A stretch of 64,000 nucleotides of DNA, from positions 186,001 to 250,000 of the forward strand of contig NZ_QURL01000002.1 of NCBI RefSeq assembly GCF_003403015.1, read 5' to 3'. Positions 44,988 to 54,164 of the stretch are shown here, piece after piece. The notes beneath the pieces are model-generated. The model ran no database searches, had not been told where the DNA came from, and was given only the letters and a program-made list of their open reading frames with translations. Numbering within the stretch: position 1 is the stretch's first letter; each line of letters opens with the position of its first letter. Source of the stretch: Fulvimarina endophytica (GTDB lineage Bacteria > Pseudomonadota > Alphaproteobacteria > Rhizobiales > Rhizobiaceae). A program made the translations under genes and the position numbers.

Positions 44988-45815
44988 ATGTTCTTCTATC
45001 TCGCCAAGATCGGCTGGTTCGTCCTGCAGCCGCTGGTCGCCATCATCCTCGTCGCACTCGCCGGCTGGCTGGCCTTCGCCCTCAGACGGCGGCGCACTGC
45101 CAAGGGTCTCTTCGCGCTCTCGGCGCTGATGCTCGCCCTCGTCAGCCTCTCGCCGCTCGGTCTTGCGATGACCGCCTATCTGGAGAACCGGTTCGAACGG
45201 CCGGCGGTGATGCCGGCAAAGGTCGACGGGATCGTGGTTCTCGGCGGGAGTTTCGACACGCGTGTCGCCCGCACGCGCGGCTTGGTCGAACTCAACGAAG
45301 CGGCCGATCGCGCGACCGTCTCCATGGCGCTGGCGCGGGACTATCCGGATGCGAAGGTGCTGTTTTCGGGCGGCGTCGCGGCCGCCTTCAGCGACGATAT
45401 TCCCGAGACCCAGTCGGCCGAACAGTTCTATCTGTCGCTCGGGCTCGACGCGAACCGCCTGATTCTGGATGGAGAGGCGCGCGACACCTTCGAGAACGCG
45501 CAGCGCGCCAAGGCGCTCGCCGATCCCCGGCCGGGAGAAACCTGGCTTCTCGTCACCTCCGCCTATCACATGCCGCGGGCCGTCGGCTGCTTCCGGCAGG
45601 TCGGCTTCGACGTGGTGCCCTATCCGGTGGATTACCGCACGCCCGCAGGAGCCGATGTCTGGCGTCCCTCGACGGCGACGACGCGCAATCTGGAAAAGGT
45701 CCACTTCGCGATCCGCGAATATCTCGGCCTTCTCGCCTACCGGCTCGCCGGGCGCACCGATGCGCTGATTCCGGCGCCTGCCGAGGTTTCGCTCAGGCCC
45801 GAGCCCGGCTTCTGA
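44988..45815 (+). CDS. YdcF/ElyC family (DUF218) membrane protein
   Basis: 275 residues. Two N-terminal membrane helices (about 8-28 and 38-60) precede a DUF218 domain: DGIVVLGGSFDTR, DAKVLFSGG, RDTFENAQRAKAL and LVTSAYHMPRAVGCF. ElyC and SanA relatives act in envelope and peptidoglycan maintenance. It is third gene of the AKR-MscS-YdcF run, convergent with DUF3253. Confidence 0.87.
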   Translation: MFFYLAKIGWFVLQPLVAIILVALAGWLAFALRRRRTAKGLFALSALMLALVSLSPLGLAMTAYLENRFERPAVMPAKVDGIVVLGGSFDTRVARTRGLVELNEAADRATVSMALARDYPDAKVLFSGGVAAAFSDDIPETQSAEQFYLSLGLDANRLILDGEARDTFENAQRAKALADPRPGETWLLVTSAYHMPRAVGCFRQVGFDVVPYPVDYRTPAGADVWRPSTATTRNLEKVHFAIREYLGLLAYRLAGRTDALIPAPAEVSLRPEPGF

Positions 45816-45828
45816 CCGTGAGAGGCGT

Positions 45829-46113
45829 TCAGGCGTCCGGGGCCGGGATCGCCAGCCTGTAAATGCCCTTGAAGGCGTGCGGATCGACCACGCGGCCCTT
45901 GCGGCGGATGACGATCCGCGCCTTGTCCGCAAGCCGGATCGACTGGTGCCGGATGGTCGGCATCAGCCGTCGCCACCTTTTCTCGTCCGAGCCCGCGATC
46001 GCGCGGGCGACCTCCGATGGGCAGACCGTCTTGTCCGGTCCCCGCTCTGCGCACAGTGTCAGGATCGTGCGCGCGATCTCGTCGGAATCGATCCTTAATT
46101 CGGTCGCGCTCAT
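45829..46113 (-). CDS. DUF3253 protein
   Basis: 94 residues. IARTILTLCAERGPDKTVCPSEVARAIAG followed by WRRLMPTIRHQSIRLADKARIVIRRKGRVVD is the DUF3253 pattern, a small winged-helix-like domain of unknown function. Its ATG overlaps the DUF599 stop by 4 bases, so it is translated with that membrane protein. DNA or RNA binding is possible given the basic wing, but unproven. Confidence 0.88.
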   Translation of the reverse strand: MSATELRIDSDEIARTILTLCAERGPDKTVCPSEVARAIAGSDEKRWRRLMPTIRHQSIRLADKARIVIRRKGRVVDPHAFKGIYRLAIPAPDA

Positions 46114-46820
46114 GGGGCTTCTCCCGACCGATCGAGGTTCGCTTTCAGATTCTTGTAGGCCGGCGAGCGGAACTGCCGGTTCGCGATGATCGCGACGACG
46201 AAGACCGTCGAGGCGACGAGGACATAGGGCCCGAGAAACCAGCCGAGATAGGCGAGCGCGAAGAAGATCGCCCGAAGCCCGGCATTGAAGTTCCAGCCGG
46301 CCGAGACGTTGAGGGAGACGGCCCGGTCGAGGGCTGCCTCCGCCGCCTCCGGGTCCTTCTCCACATCGGCCCGCATCGGCAGCGCGCCGATCAGGATCGC
46401 GCAGTAGTTGAACAGCCGGTAGGACCAGGCGAACTTGAAGAAGGCGTAGGCGAAGATCACCACGAGGCCGAGGAGCTTGATCTCCACCAGAACCCTGTTA
46501 GAGGGCCCTGCCACCGAAAGATCGCGCGAGATCTCTGCGATGATCTCGGCCGAGCCCAGAAGCGCGAAGCAGCCGCCGATCGCGAAGATGCAGGCGGAGG
46601 CGAAAAAGCCCGTACCCTGCTGGAGGCTCGCCAGAACCGCCGTGTCGATCATTCTGAGGTCGCGGCCGAGCGCGGTGCGCATCCAGCGGGCCCGCTCCCT
46701 GTTCATGAGAGAGGAGAGGCTGCGGTCCGAATCGCACAGCGATTGCGTCAGCCGGTTGTAGCCGAGCCAGATGGCGACGTAGAGGCCGAGAGCGGCGAGA
46801 TCCAACCAGTCGAGAGTCAT
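46110..46820 (-). CDS. DUF599 membrane protein
   Basis: 236 residues with four membrane segments. LAALGLYVAIWLGYNRL, the MNRERARWMRTALGRDLRMIDTAVLASLQQGTGFFAS stretch and NVSAGWNFNAGLRAIFFALAYLGWF are typical of DUF599, a conserved proteobacterial family of unknown role. Coupled to DUF3253. The N-terminal helix starts directly after the start codon, supporting this start. Confidence 0.9.
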   Translation of the reverse strand: MTLDWLDLAALGLYVAIWLGYNRLTQSLCDSDRSLSSLMNRERARWMRTALGRDLRMIDTAVLASLQQGTGFFASACIFAIGGCFALLGSAEIIAEISRDLSVAGPSNRVLVEIKLLGLVVIFAYAFFKFAWSYRLFNYCAILIGALPMRADVEKDPEAAEAALDRAVSLNVSAGWNFNAGLRAIFFALAYLGWFLGPYVLVASTVFVVAIIANRQFRSPAYKNLKANLDRSGEAP

Positions 46821-47041
46821 GGAGAATGCATAGAGGGGCGCGTGTCTTTCGACCAGCCGGATTCGACAGGGCAGGGGCCGCCGTCATTCGCCAGTGGCTT
46901 CACGTTTCCTGTGAATCAATCACGGCGCAGGGTGCCGTTTGCGGGATGAAGACAAGGCGCGGGACCTTGGTAAGGGTCGGGTAAGCCATGCAAAATAGCG
47001 TGTCCCGACTTGCAATTTCGACCCACTTGCGAGGCGTTCGA

Positions 47042-47057
47042 TTAACCTCTAATTAAC
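47042..47057 (+). promoter_or_regulatory. CtrA binding site (TTAA-N7-TTAA)
   Basis: TTAA (47042-47045), seven bases, TTAA (47053-47056), then C: the full consensus for the cell-cycle response regulator CtrA. It is the only full match I find by reading the window, in an AT-rich intergenic patch 61 bp before the start codon of the small membrane protein, a normal CtrA-activated promoter position. Confidence 0.7.
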
Positions 47058-47117
47058 GGCTTCGCTCGGACCGGGGAGGGGAAACTCGGGTCCGTGTGGG
47101 GGTTAAATTCTAAGGTC

Positions 47118-47258
47118 ATGGCATTCATGGACGATAGCGTACACACCTCGCGCTGGGGCGTGACCGTTTGGACGGTCGCAGTGTTCTCCGCGATTATGGC
47201 ATTTGGTTTCCTGTTCGCCGGCGCAGAGCCCGTCGCCGTGGCTGTTGCAGCCGGCTGA
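47118..47258 (+). CDS. 46-residue single-pass membrane protein, putative CtrA target
   Basis: 46 residues: a short polar N-terminus (MAFMDDSVHTSRWG), one hydrophobic segment of about 24 residues (TVWTVAVFSAIMAFGFLFAG), and an Ala/Val-rich tail ending AVAVAAG. The ATG at 47118 follows AAGG closely; an in-frame ATG three codons later has AAGG at 11 bases and may be the real start. Preceded by a full CtrA site, followed within 115 bp by the DUF1489 gene. No family recognised. It would be missed by most length cut-offs. Confidence 0.6.
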   Translation: MAFMDDSVHTSRWGVTVWTVAVFSAIMAFGFLFAGAEPVAVAVAAG

Positions 47259-47372
47259 CGCCCTCCGCGCGGCAGTGCCTTCGGGCATGATCCGCTTCTC
47301 GATCACGACGGTTGCACTTCATCCGGACGGATTTCTCTCCGCCGGATGCCTCATTGCGGCCGATCGAGCGCG

Positions 47373-47795
47373 ATGACCCTCAATCTTCTGAAGCTCAGCG
47401 TCGGTCCGGAAACGGTCGAGGATCTGGAAGGATTCATCGAACGCCGTATCCGCGAGGCCGGCACGGATCACACCTGGCACCAGACACGCATGGTGCCCAA
47501 GCGCCGCGTCGATCTTCTCGACGGCGGTTCGATCTACTGGGTGATCAAGGGTCAGATCTGCGCCCGCCAGCGTCTCATCGACATCGTGCCCTTCACCGAC
47601 GACGAGGGCATCGGCCGCTGCCGGCTTCTGCTCGAGCCCGCCCTGATCCGGACCGAACGGCGTCCCAAGCGGCCGTTCCAGGGCTGGCGCTATCTCGAAC
47701 CGCACGAATCGCCGCCGGACTTCTCGGGCGCCTCGGCGGATGACGGCCTGCCGAGCGAATTGCGTGACGAACTGAGCGATCTCGGTATCTTCTGA
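47373..47795 (+). CDS. DUF1489 protein
   Basis: 140 residues from ATG 47373. LNLLKLSVGPETVEDLEGFIERR, MVPKRRVDLLDGGSIYWVIKGQICARQRL, GRCRLLLEPALIRTERRPKRPFQGWRYL are characteristic of DUF1489, a soluble alphaproteobacterial family. Its role is unknown. The acidic C-terminal (LPSELRDELSDLGIF) is normal for the family. It converges with the EamA transporter gene. Confidence 0.92.
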   Translation: MTLNLLKLSVGPETVEDLEGFIERRIREAGTDHTWHQTRMVPKRRVDLLDGGSIYWVIKGQICARQRLIDIVPFTDDEGIGRCRLLLEPALIRTERRPKRPFQGWRYLEPHESPPDFSGASADDGLPSELRDELSDLGIF

Positions 47796-47852
47796 GGCGG
47801 GACCGGTGCTTCGGTATCCACGAGGCGTATCGGACGGCCAGATGTGAGTCGC

Positions 47853-48752
47853 TCAGACGCGTTCGGCCGGCTGCCTTGCCCGCCGCCTTCGCCCGCCCGT
47901 TTCGTCGAAGGCCTGAACGCCGAGTGCCGCGAGGATCACCAACCCGCCGAGAAGCGCCGCCGTCGTCGGCCGTTCCCCGAAGATCAGCCAGACCCAGACG
48001 GGCGTGAAGACCGTTTCCAGGAGATAGCCGAAGGCGACGATGGGCGCGGCGACGAACATCGGCGCGGCGGCCAGGCATATGAGGGCGACCGGAATGACGA
48101 GGGCGCCGTTCACGACCAGCCAGATCGGCGCCTCGGACTGGAGACCGGTGCCCGCCACGATCGGCAGGGCGATGACGGCCGGTCCGATCGATCCGAGCGC
48201 TGCGGCATAGCGCATGTCCCTGCGCGAACTCCGGCTGACGACCAGCGCGAAAGCGATGAAGAAGGCCGCGACGAGGGCGGCGAGATCGCCCTTCCAGTTT
48301 CCCGCCCCGAGCCCCGAGCCGATGATCAGCACGACGCCGAGGATTGTGGCTGGAATGACGAGCAATGTCGTGCGGGAAGGCCGTTCGCCGTAGATCGCCC
48401 AGCTCAAGAGAGCTGCGAAGACGGAGTTGAACGCCAGGATGAAGACCGTGTTGGCCGCATCCGTGTTGAAGATCGAATAGATGAAGCTCGTCACGCCGAT
48501 CGCGAAGAGGAGCGTGACGAGGAGCCCCTTCCTTCCGTCGATGAGCTTCGTGTCGCGGCCAAGCACGAAGCGCCGGAAGGCCCAGTAGGCGACGGCGGCG
48601 CCACTGATCAGGACACCGCGCAGGAGGAGGACGCTCCAGTAGTCGCTCTCCGACATGCGGATCAGCGGAATGTCGAAGGAGAGCGCCAGACCGCCGACGC
48701 CGACGAGGATCAGGCCGGACTGGTGCGAGGCGACGGAGCGTGGGTCTTGCAA
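47853..48752 (-). CDS. EamA/DMT-family transporter
   Basis: 299 residues with ten predicted membrane helices as two EamA repeats. IPLIRMSESDYWSVLLLRG, DAANTVFILAFNSVFAALLSWAIYGERPSRTT and ETVFTPVWVWLIFGERPTTAALLGG are family landmarks (helix-loop with GERP). It carries small metabolites or drugs; substrate unknown. 122 bp downstream of bpt on the same strand. Confidence 0.9.
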   Translation of the reverse strand: MQDPRSVASHQSGLILVGVGGLALSFDIPLIRMSESDYWSVLLLRGVLISGAAVAYWAFRRFVLGRDTKLIDGRKGLLVTLLFAIGVTSFIYSIFNTDAANTVFILAFNSVFAALLSWAIYGERPSRTTLLVIPATILGVVLIIGSGLGAGNWKGDLAALVAAFFIAFALVVSRSSRRDMRYAAALGSIGPAVIALPIVAGTGLQSEAPIWLVVNGALVIPVALICLAAAPMFVAAPIVAFGYLLETVFTPVWVWLIFGERPTTAALLGGLVILAALGVQAFDETGGRRRRARQPAERV

Positions 48753-48874
48753 GGCAGATGTCCGGGCGAATGGGGGATCGGCTCCTCCCGCTTCGCACTC
48801 CCGGTTGCGTCAGGCAAGCCTGCCGATGGGCGAGCGGACCTGCGGGAGACTCCTGCGCCTCGCCGCGCCCGGCT

Positions 48875-49627
48875 TCAGCCCTCGTAGCGTTCCCAGCCCT
48901 TGGGGAGCAGGTGTTCCTGGGGGCGGAAGCGGATCTTGTAGTCCATCTTGTCCGACCCCTCGACCCAATAGCCGAGATAGAGAAACGGCAGGCCCTTGCG
49001 AAGCGTGCGCTCGATATGATCGAGGATCATGAAGGTGCCGAGGCTGCGCTCGCTCGCGCCCGGCTCGAAGAACGAATAGACCATCGACATGCCGTCGGCC
49101 ATCACGTCGCTGAGCGCGACGGCGAGAAGCTCGCCCTGGCGGGCTTCCGGCCCACCGAGAGCGCCGGGAACGCGCCGGCGATACTCCACGATCCGCGTGT
49201 CCACCTGGCTGTCCTCGACCATCATGGCATAGTCGAGAACGCTCATCTCGCTCATGCCGCCGGTCAGGTGCCGTTCGTCGATATAGCTGCGGAAGAGCGC
49301 ATATTGCTCGCTCGTCGGCTCGGCCCGCGCCTCGAAGGAGACGAGATCCTCGTTGCGCTTGAGGACGCGCCTGAAGCTCTTGTTCGCCCTGAACTCGTCG
49401 ACGAGGATGCGCACCGAGATGCAGGCCCGGCAGCGCTCGCAGGCCGGCCTGTAGGCGATGTTCTGGCTGCGCCTGAAGCCGCCCTGGCTCAGGAGATCGA
49501 GAAGGGCAGGGGCCCGCTCGCCCGTCAGATGGGTGAAGACCTTCCGTTCGGCCCGGCCCGGCAGATAGGGGCAGGGCGAGGGCGATGTGAGGAAGAACTG
49601 CGGCGACTGGGGATGATGGACCGTCAC
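48875..49627 (-). CDS. bpt: Aspartate/glutamate leucyltransferase Bpt (arginyl-tRNA--protein transferase family)
   Basis: 250 residues. The N-end rule enzyme that adds Leu from Leu-tRNA to proteins with N-terminal Asp or Glu, marking them for ClpAP. N-terminal domain: [17 protein letters not shown] and [12 protein letters not shown] (the Cys pattern of the ATE N domain). C-terminal acyltransferase part: [21 protein letters not shown] and [25 protein letters not shown]. In rhizobia it usually stands next to RDD and hemB; here an SLC13 permease is between. Confidence 0.93.
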   Translation of the reverse strand: MTVHHPQSPQFFLTSPSPCPYLPGRAERKVFTHLTGERAPALLDLLSQGGFRRSQNIAYRPACERCRACISVRILVDEFRANKSFRRVLKRNEDLVSFEARAEPTSEQYALFRSYIDERHLTGGMSEMSVLDYAMMVEDSQVDTRIVEYRRRVPGALGGPEARQGELLAVALSDVMADGMSMVYSFFEPGASERSLGTFMILDHIERTLRKGLPFLYLGYWVEGSDKMDYKIRFRPQEHLLPKGWERYEG

Positions 49628-49643
49628 GGATGATCCCCGACCT

Positions 49644-51473
49644 TCAGAGCGTGTAATAGAGCGGCGCGACCAGAGTGAAACATAACCACATCAGGATAAC
49701 CAGGGGAAGGCCGGCCTTGATGAAGTCCATGAAGCGGTAGCGGCCGGGTCCCATGACCAGGAGATTGGTCTGATAACCGATCGGCGTGGCGAAGGATGCG
49801 TTGGCGGCGAAGATGACGCAGGCGAGGAACGCCATCGGCGAGACGCCCAGCTGGTCGGCGATGTTGAGCGCGACGGGCGTGAACAGGACCGCCGTCGCGT
49901 TGTTCGACAGGAAGTTCGTGAGAAGCGCGATGACGAAGAACAGGGCCGAGAGGATGACGAGCGGCGTCGCCCCCGACAGCGCGTCGACGATGGAATCGGC
50001 GATCAGCCTCGCACCCCCCGTCTGCTCCAGCGCCGTCGCGGCCGCGATCGAGGCCGCGACCAGCATGTAGATCGAGCGGTCCACCGAGCGGGCGGCCTCG
50101 CCGATCGTCAGGCATCCCGTCGCCACCATCAGGACCGCGCCGGTCATCGCGAGGACCTCGATCGGCAGGACGCCGGCGGCCGACAGGGCGACGATGGTAA
50201 GGAAGATCGAGATCGCGAGACCCGCTTTGCTCGACTGGGGCACGGTCTGGGTCGAATATTCGAGCAGCAGAAGATCGTGATTGCCGCGCAGGGCGTTGAT
50301 CGAGGACTGGCGCCCGCACAGGAGCAGCGTATCGCCCGGCTCGAGCCGGATGTCGGAGAGCGCCGAGCGCGCCATGCGGTTCTTGCGCTGCAGGCCGAAC
50401 AGGGTCAGCTCGAACTGGGTTCTCAAGCCGGAATACTGCATGGTCCGGCCCACATAGCGCGAGCCCGGCGCCACCACCGCCTCGGCCATCACCATGTCGG
50501 GGCCGATATTGCGCGTGCGCTCGAGATTCTGCGCGCCCGATGCCGGGTCGATCGTCCGCAAGGCGAGATCGCCCTTGGACAAGGCCGCCGAAAAGGCCTT
50601 GCGCGGCGCAGTCACGATGAGACGGTCGCCGGCGGCGAGCGTCACGTCCTCGAAGGGGGGCAGGAAGGTCTGGGCGCCGCGCAGGATCATGCGCGGCATG
50701 AATTCGTTGAGGCCCGGAATGAGGCCCGCCCGCGCCGTCAGGCCGGCGAAGGGATGGTCCTCGTCGATATGCACTTCGCCGAGAAACTGCTTGCCGCCGA
50801 CATCGCTCGTGCGCGCAAGGTCGCCGTCGCGGGGCGTCAGGATGCGCGGCATGATCTTCAGCACGTAGAAGGCACCGGCCACCGCGAGGCAGAGGCCGGG
50901 AATGGTGATGTCGAAGAAACCGATCTCGACGCCCGCGCGGCTTGCGACGCCGGCGACGAGGAGATTCGTCGAGGAGCCGATCAGGGTCGTCATGCCGCCG
51001 AGGATCGACAGGAAGGACAGCGGCATGAAGACGTGGGCGGCGGGAATGGCCCGCTGGGTCGCGATGACCGTGAGGATGGGGATGAAGATCACCACCACGG
51101 GCGTGTTGTTGAGGAAGGCCGAGAGGAGGGCGGCCGCGACAAGCACGATGAAGACCGTGGTGCGTCCGGTCGGGCCCCCGAGCCGGGTGACGAGCCGGGC
51201 CGGCCGCGCCATGGCGTCGGTGGCAAAAAGACCCTGCCCGACGATGAGAAGGCTCATCACCGTGATCAGCGCGGGATTGGCGAAACCCGCCATCAGCTCC
51301 GCCGTCGTGACGGGGTCGCCGTTCGGCCCGGTATAGGGAAACAGCGTGAAGAGAAGGAGGAAGGCGCTCAGCGACGCTGCGGCGACCGCTTCGATCGGCC
51401 ATCGCTCCAGAGCATATCCCACCACGCTGAGGACGATCAGCCCGTAGGTCGCCCAGATGTGGATCGAATCCAT
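49644..51473 (-). CDS. SLC13-family permease with two TrkA-C (RCK-C) domains
   Basis: 609 residues from ATG 51473 (an ATG 12 bases upstream is also possible). Membrane helices at both ends in DASS-type order: [34 protein letters not shown] (Ser/Asn-Thr loop) and [23 protein letters not shown]. In the middle two RCK-C domains, each in the form of a V-x-x-G-x-x-x-x-G block: [15 protein letters not shown] and [16 protein letters not shown]. Such permeases move sulfate, dicarboxylates or other anions, with RCK domains as sensors. It is 16 bp upstream of bpt. Confidence 0.9.
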   Translation of the reverse strand: MDSIHIWATYGLIVLSVVGYALERWPIEAVAAASLSAFLLLFTLFPYTGPNGDPVTTAELMAGFANPALITVMSLLIVGQGLFATDAMARPARLVTRLGGPTGRTTVFIVLVAAALLSAFLNNTPVVVIFIPILTVIATQRAIPAAHVFMPLSFLSILGGMTTLIGSSTNLLVAGVASRAGVEIGFFDITIPGLCLAVAGAFYVLKIMPRILTPRDGDLARTSDVGGKQFLGEVHIDEDHPFAGLTARAGLIPGLNEFMPRMILRGAQTFLPPFEDVTLAAGDRLIVTAPRKAFSAALSKGDLALRTIDPASGAQNLERTRNIGPDMVMAEAVVAPGSRYVGRTMQYSGLRTQFELTLFGLQRKNRMARSALSDIRLEPGDTLLLCGRQSSINALRGNHDLLLLEYSTQTVPQSSKAGLAISIFLTIVALSAAGVLPIEVLAMTGAVLMVATGCLTIGEAARSVDRSIYMLVAASIAAATALEQTGGARLIADSIVDALSGATPLVILSALFFVIALLTNFLSNNATAVLFTPVALNIADQLGVSPMAFLACVIFAANASFATPIGYQTNLLVMGPGRYRFMDFIKAGLPLVILMWLCFTLVAPLYYTL

Positions 51474-51621
51474 ATGCCCCCGCATCGCCCATTCGAGGGG
51501 TGTTTATCAGCGGGCGATCCGTTCAAGGCAAGAGCGCGATCCCGGCATCGCTGGTGGCGATACCGGAAAAGCATGTCGCTCAGGCGCGCGGGCGGGGAAC
51601 GGTTTTCCCCGGCATCGCCGA

Positions 51622-52095
51622 TCAGTCGCGGCGGCAGATCACCGTACCGAGGAGAAGGTCGTGAAGCAGCTGCTTGCGGCGGGTGAACAGGCCGACGAGC
51701 ACGACCGCGGGCGTCAGGAGCGCGGTGCTCGCCCAGAACAGGACCCCGTGCAGGACGGCAAGCGTCGGATCGACCCGGCCGCCGTCGAGGCGCTTCACCT
51801 CGAGATCGGTCAACCGCATGCCGTAGGTCGCCTGCCTCCGGCCGCCCATGGTGACGGCGATGTAGAGGATCGCGATCGCGGGCAGCATGAAGGCGTAGAG
51901 CCCGAAGGCGAGGCCGAAGGTGACGATGCCGAGGAGAAAGATGACGATCGCGGCCGGCACGGACAGAAGAAGCACGAGCGAATAGTCGATCAGGAACGCG
52001 GCCGTCCGTCGCCGAAGCGCGCTGCGGTACAGCCACGGCTCGTCGAGCGCGGTCTCTCGCGTCATCGTCTCCTCGAGGGGCGCCGTGCGGTCCAT
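51622..52095 (-). CDS. RDD-family membrane protein
   Basis: 157 residues from ATG 52095, which is preceded by AAAGGACGACAGG. RRRTAAFLIDYSLVLLL starts the first helix with the family's R/D signature; YIAVTMGGRRQATYGMRLTDLEV and FTRRKQLLHDLLLGTVI complete the pattern. Three or four helices. Transporter or regulator functions have been proposed for RDD proteins but none fits clearly here. It follows hemB as in many rhizobia. Confidence 0.88.
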   Translation of the reverse strand: MDRTAPLEETMTRETALDEPWLYRSALRRRTAAFLIDYSLVLLLSVPAAIVIFLLGIVTFGLAFGLYAFMLPAIAILYIAVTMGGRRQATYGMRLTDLEVKRLDGGRVDPTLAVLHGVLFWASTALLTPAVVLVGLFTRRKQLLHDLLLGTVICRRD

Positions 52096-52205
52096 GTCCT
52101 GTCGTCCTTTCGCTGTCGCAACCTGTCGTCCCCCTCGAAATGGTGAGCGCGGCGCCCTGTCGCAAGCGGGGCGTCCGGTGGCGGTAAGGAAAGGCCCGGG
52201 CGCTC

Positions 52206-53285
52206 TCAGCCTCTGAGCGTTCGTGCGATCTTCGGCGAGAAATAGGTGAGGATGCCGGAGGCGCCCGCGCGCTTGTAGGCCGTCAGCACTTCGAGGATCG
52301 CCGCGTCCCCGTCCAGCCATCCGTTTCCGGCGGCCGCCATGATCATCGCGTATTCGCCGGAGGTCTGGTAGGCGAAGGTCGGAACGTTCAGCTCCTGGGT
52401 CAGCCGCGACAGGACGTCGAGATAGGCGAGGCCCGGCTTGACCATGATCATGTCGGCGCCTTCGGCGATGTCCTGCACGGCCTCGCGCAGGGCTTCGTCC
52501 ACATTGGCATAATCCATCTGATAGGTGCGCTTGTCGCCCTTCAGCATGGCGTTCGAGCCGACCGCATCGCGGAACGGGCCGTAGAAGGCCGAGGCGTATT
52601 TCGCCGAATAGGCCATGATCATCGTGTCCCGCAGGCCCGCATCGTCGAGGGCCGAGCGGATGCAGGCGACGCGCCCGTCCATCATGTCGGAGGGGCCGAT
52701 GATGTCGGCGCCGGCTTCCGCCTGGATCACCGACTGGCGCATCAGCACCTCGACGGTGGCATCGTTGAGGATGCGCTCGCCGTCCATCAGTCCGTCATGG
52801 CCGTGGCTCGTATAGGGATCGAGGGCCGCATCGCACATGATGCCGATCTCGGGCACCGCCGCCTTGATCGCCCGGGCGGTGCGGCAGACGAGATTGTTCG
52901 GATTGAGGGCCTCGCTGCCGGTCTCGTCGCGCAAGGAGGGATCGGTATAGGGGAAGAGGGAAATGACCGGTATGCCGAGGTCGCGGGCTTCCCTGGCGGC
53001 CTCGACGCAGCCCTCGATGGAGCGGCGCTCGACGCCTGGCATGGAGACGACGGGCTCGGCGCCGTTCCCGTCTCGCACGAAGACCGGCCAGATGAGATCC
53101 TCGCATCGCAGATGGGTCTCGCGCACCAGCCGGCGCGACCAGTCGGCCTGGCGCAGCCTGCGCATGCGCAGGCCCGAGGTTGCATCCTGAATCTGTCTGG
53201 AAATCGCGTTGACGTCCCGTGCGGCCATGGTCTTGCCTGTCTTCGTCTGTTCCGGCTTCCTGCGGGGCAGGTGGGCCTCTTCCAT
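52206..53285 (-). CDS. hemB: Delta-aminolevulinic acid dehydratase (porphobilinogen synthase), Mg-type
   Basis: 359 residues from ATG 53285, where AAAGG lies seven bases upstream; an ATG at 53228 would give 340 residues. It joins two 5-aminolevulinates into porphobilinogen. The Schiff-base lysines are in MAYSAKYASAFYGPFRDA and MIMVKPGLAYLD. The metal-site loop reads DAALDPYTSHGHDG: the three zinc cysteines of the E. coli or human enzyme are replaced by Ala/Asp, so this is the Mg2+-dependent class seen in Bradyrhizobium. First gene of the hemB-RDD-SLC13-bpt stretch. Confidence 0.95.
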   Translation of the reverse strand: MEEAHLPRRKPEQTKTGKTMAARDVNAISRQIQDATSGLRMRRLRQADWSRRLVRETHLRCEDLIWPVFVRDGNGAEPVVSMPGVERRSIEGCVEAAREARDLGIPVISLFPYTDPSLRDETGSEALNPNNLVCRTARAIKAAVPEIGIMCDAALDPYTSHGHDGLMDGERILNDATVEVLMRQSVIQAEAGADIIGPSDMMDGRVACIRSALDDAGLRDTMIMAYSAKYASAFYGPFRDAVGSNAMLKGDKRTYQMDYANVDEALREAVQDIAEGADMIMVKPGLAYLDVLSRLTQELNVPTFAYQTSGEYAMIMAAAGNGWLDGDAAILEVLTAYKRAGASGILTYFSPKIARTLRG

Positions 53286-53470
53286 CCTTGCGCCTTTCGC
53301 GCATGCGCTTCTGACTATAGGATCGGGGCGGCCGACAAAACGGCCGGCGAAGAAAAAGACGAGAGTTTCATCGTGCTCCAGACCATGCCGGCAGACCCTG
53401 CCGCCTCCGCGACGGGACGGGTCCGCGATCGTGCGCGGCGCTTGACGAGGTGGATGGCGGGCGCGGCCGC

Positions 53471-53980
53471 ATGACACTCGAACTCCCGACCGAAACGCCC
53501 GAAGCGGGCTTCCACCGGCTCGTGACCGCGGTTCTCCTGCGCTCCTTCGCCGTCTTCCTCCTCGCCATCGGCGTCGCCTACTGGGCGGCATTGGTGGGCT
53601 TTGCGCCGATCCTTCCGCTCTTCGTCGAAGTGCCCGCCCGCTTCGACCTGATGCCGTCCTGGTGGCGCATCGCCGTTCCGATTCTGGCCGTGCTCTACCC
53701 CGTCGCCGGCATCGGCCTGTGGATGATGGCGCGCTGGGCGGCGGTGGTCTGGGGGCTTCTGGTGCTCGTCGAGATGGTGATGCATCTCGGCTTTCCGATC
53801 CTGTTCGGATCGCGCTTCCTGCTTCTGGCCGTGCATCTCACAGGTCTCGCCCTCTATTTCGGCCTGCGCGCGCTCGTCTATCGCGACTGGATGAAGGCGC
53901 GGAAGGCCCGGCGCGGCGCGGTGGGCGACGAGGCCGGGGAGGTTCCGAGCCGGGATGCCGGACCCGCACCGGGGGCCTGA
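53471..53980 (+). CDS. DUF6163-like membrane protein
   Basis: 169 residues from ATG 53471 with four membrane helices (about 20-45, 65-85, 88-108 and 112-132). HRLVTAVLLRSFAVFLLAIGVAYWAALVG is followed by WRIAVPILAVLYPVAGIGLWMMARWAAVVWG. In rhizobia a protein of this sort stands between hemB and ldtR, which is its position here; I recall it as DUF6163. C-terminal tail is polar and probably cytoplasmic. Role unknown. Confidence 0.78.
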   Translation: MTLELPTETPEAGFHRLVTAVLLRSFAVFLLAIGVAYWAALVGFAPILPLFVEVPARFDLMPSWWRIAVPILAVLYPVAGIGLWMMARWAAVVWGLLVLVEMVMHLGFPILFGSRFLLLAVHLTGLALYFGLRALVYRDWMKARKARRGAVGDEAGEVPSRDAGPAPGA

Positions 53981-54027
53981 AGCGAAGCAAGACGGCAAGG
54001 ATTGAGCAAGATTTCGGCGAGGTTTGA

Positions 54028-54100
54028 TTAAGGACGAAAAGCGCCGAAATCGCGTAAAAGCTTGTTAAGCCTGTAGTTTAAGTCGAATTTTAGGGGCCGG
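54028..54100 (+). promoter_or_regulatory. AT-rich upstream region of ldtR with three TTAAG elements
   Basis: TTAAG at 54028, 54065 and 54078 within an unusually AT-rich 70-bp stretch ahead of ldtR. The last two are spaced 9 bases, not the 7 of a CtrA site. CTT-GTT-AAG (54061-54069) is a small dyad. A promoter and perhaps an LdtR autoregulatory site are likely here, but the boxes cannot be assigned. Confidence 0.35.
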
Positions 54101-54164
54101 TCGCTACACCTGACATCAAGATGAGGCAAAGAAGAACTCATCACTTCAACAGTGGAGACCCGTC

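Noticed and set aside
43296..45932. Long frame antisense to the AKR, MscS and YdcF genes
   Set aside because: Spans three well-supported genes on the other strand and shows the same charged low-complexity composition.
54065..54081. Second possible CtrA site upstream of ldtR
   Set aside because: The TTAA elements are separated by nine bases, not the seven of the consensus.
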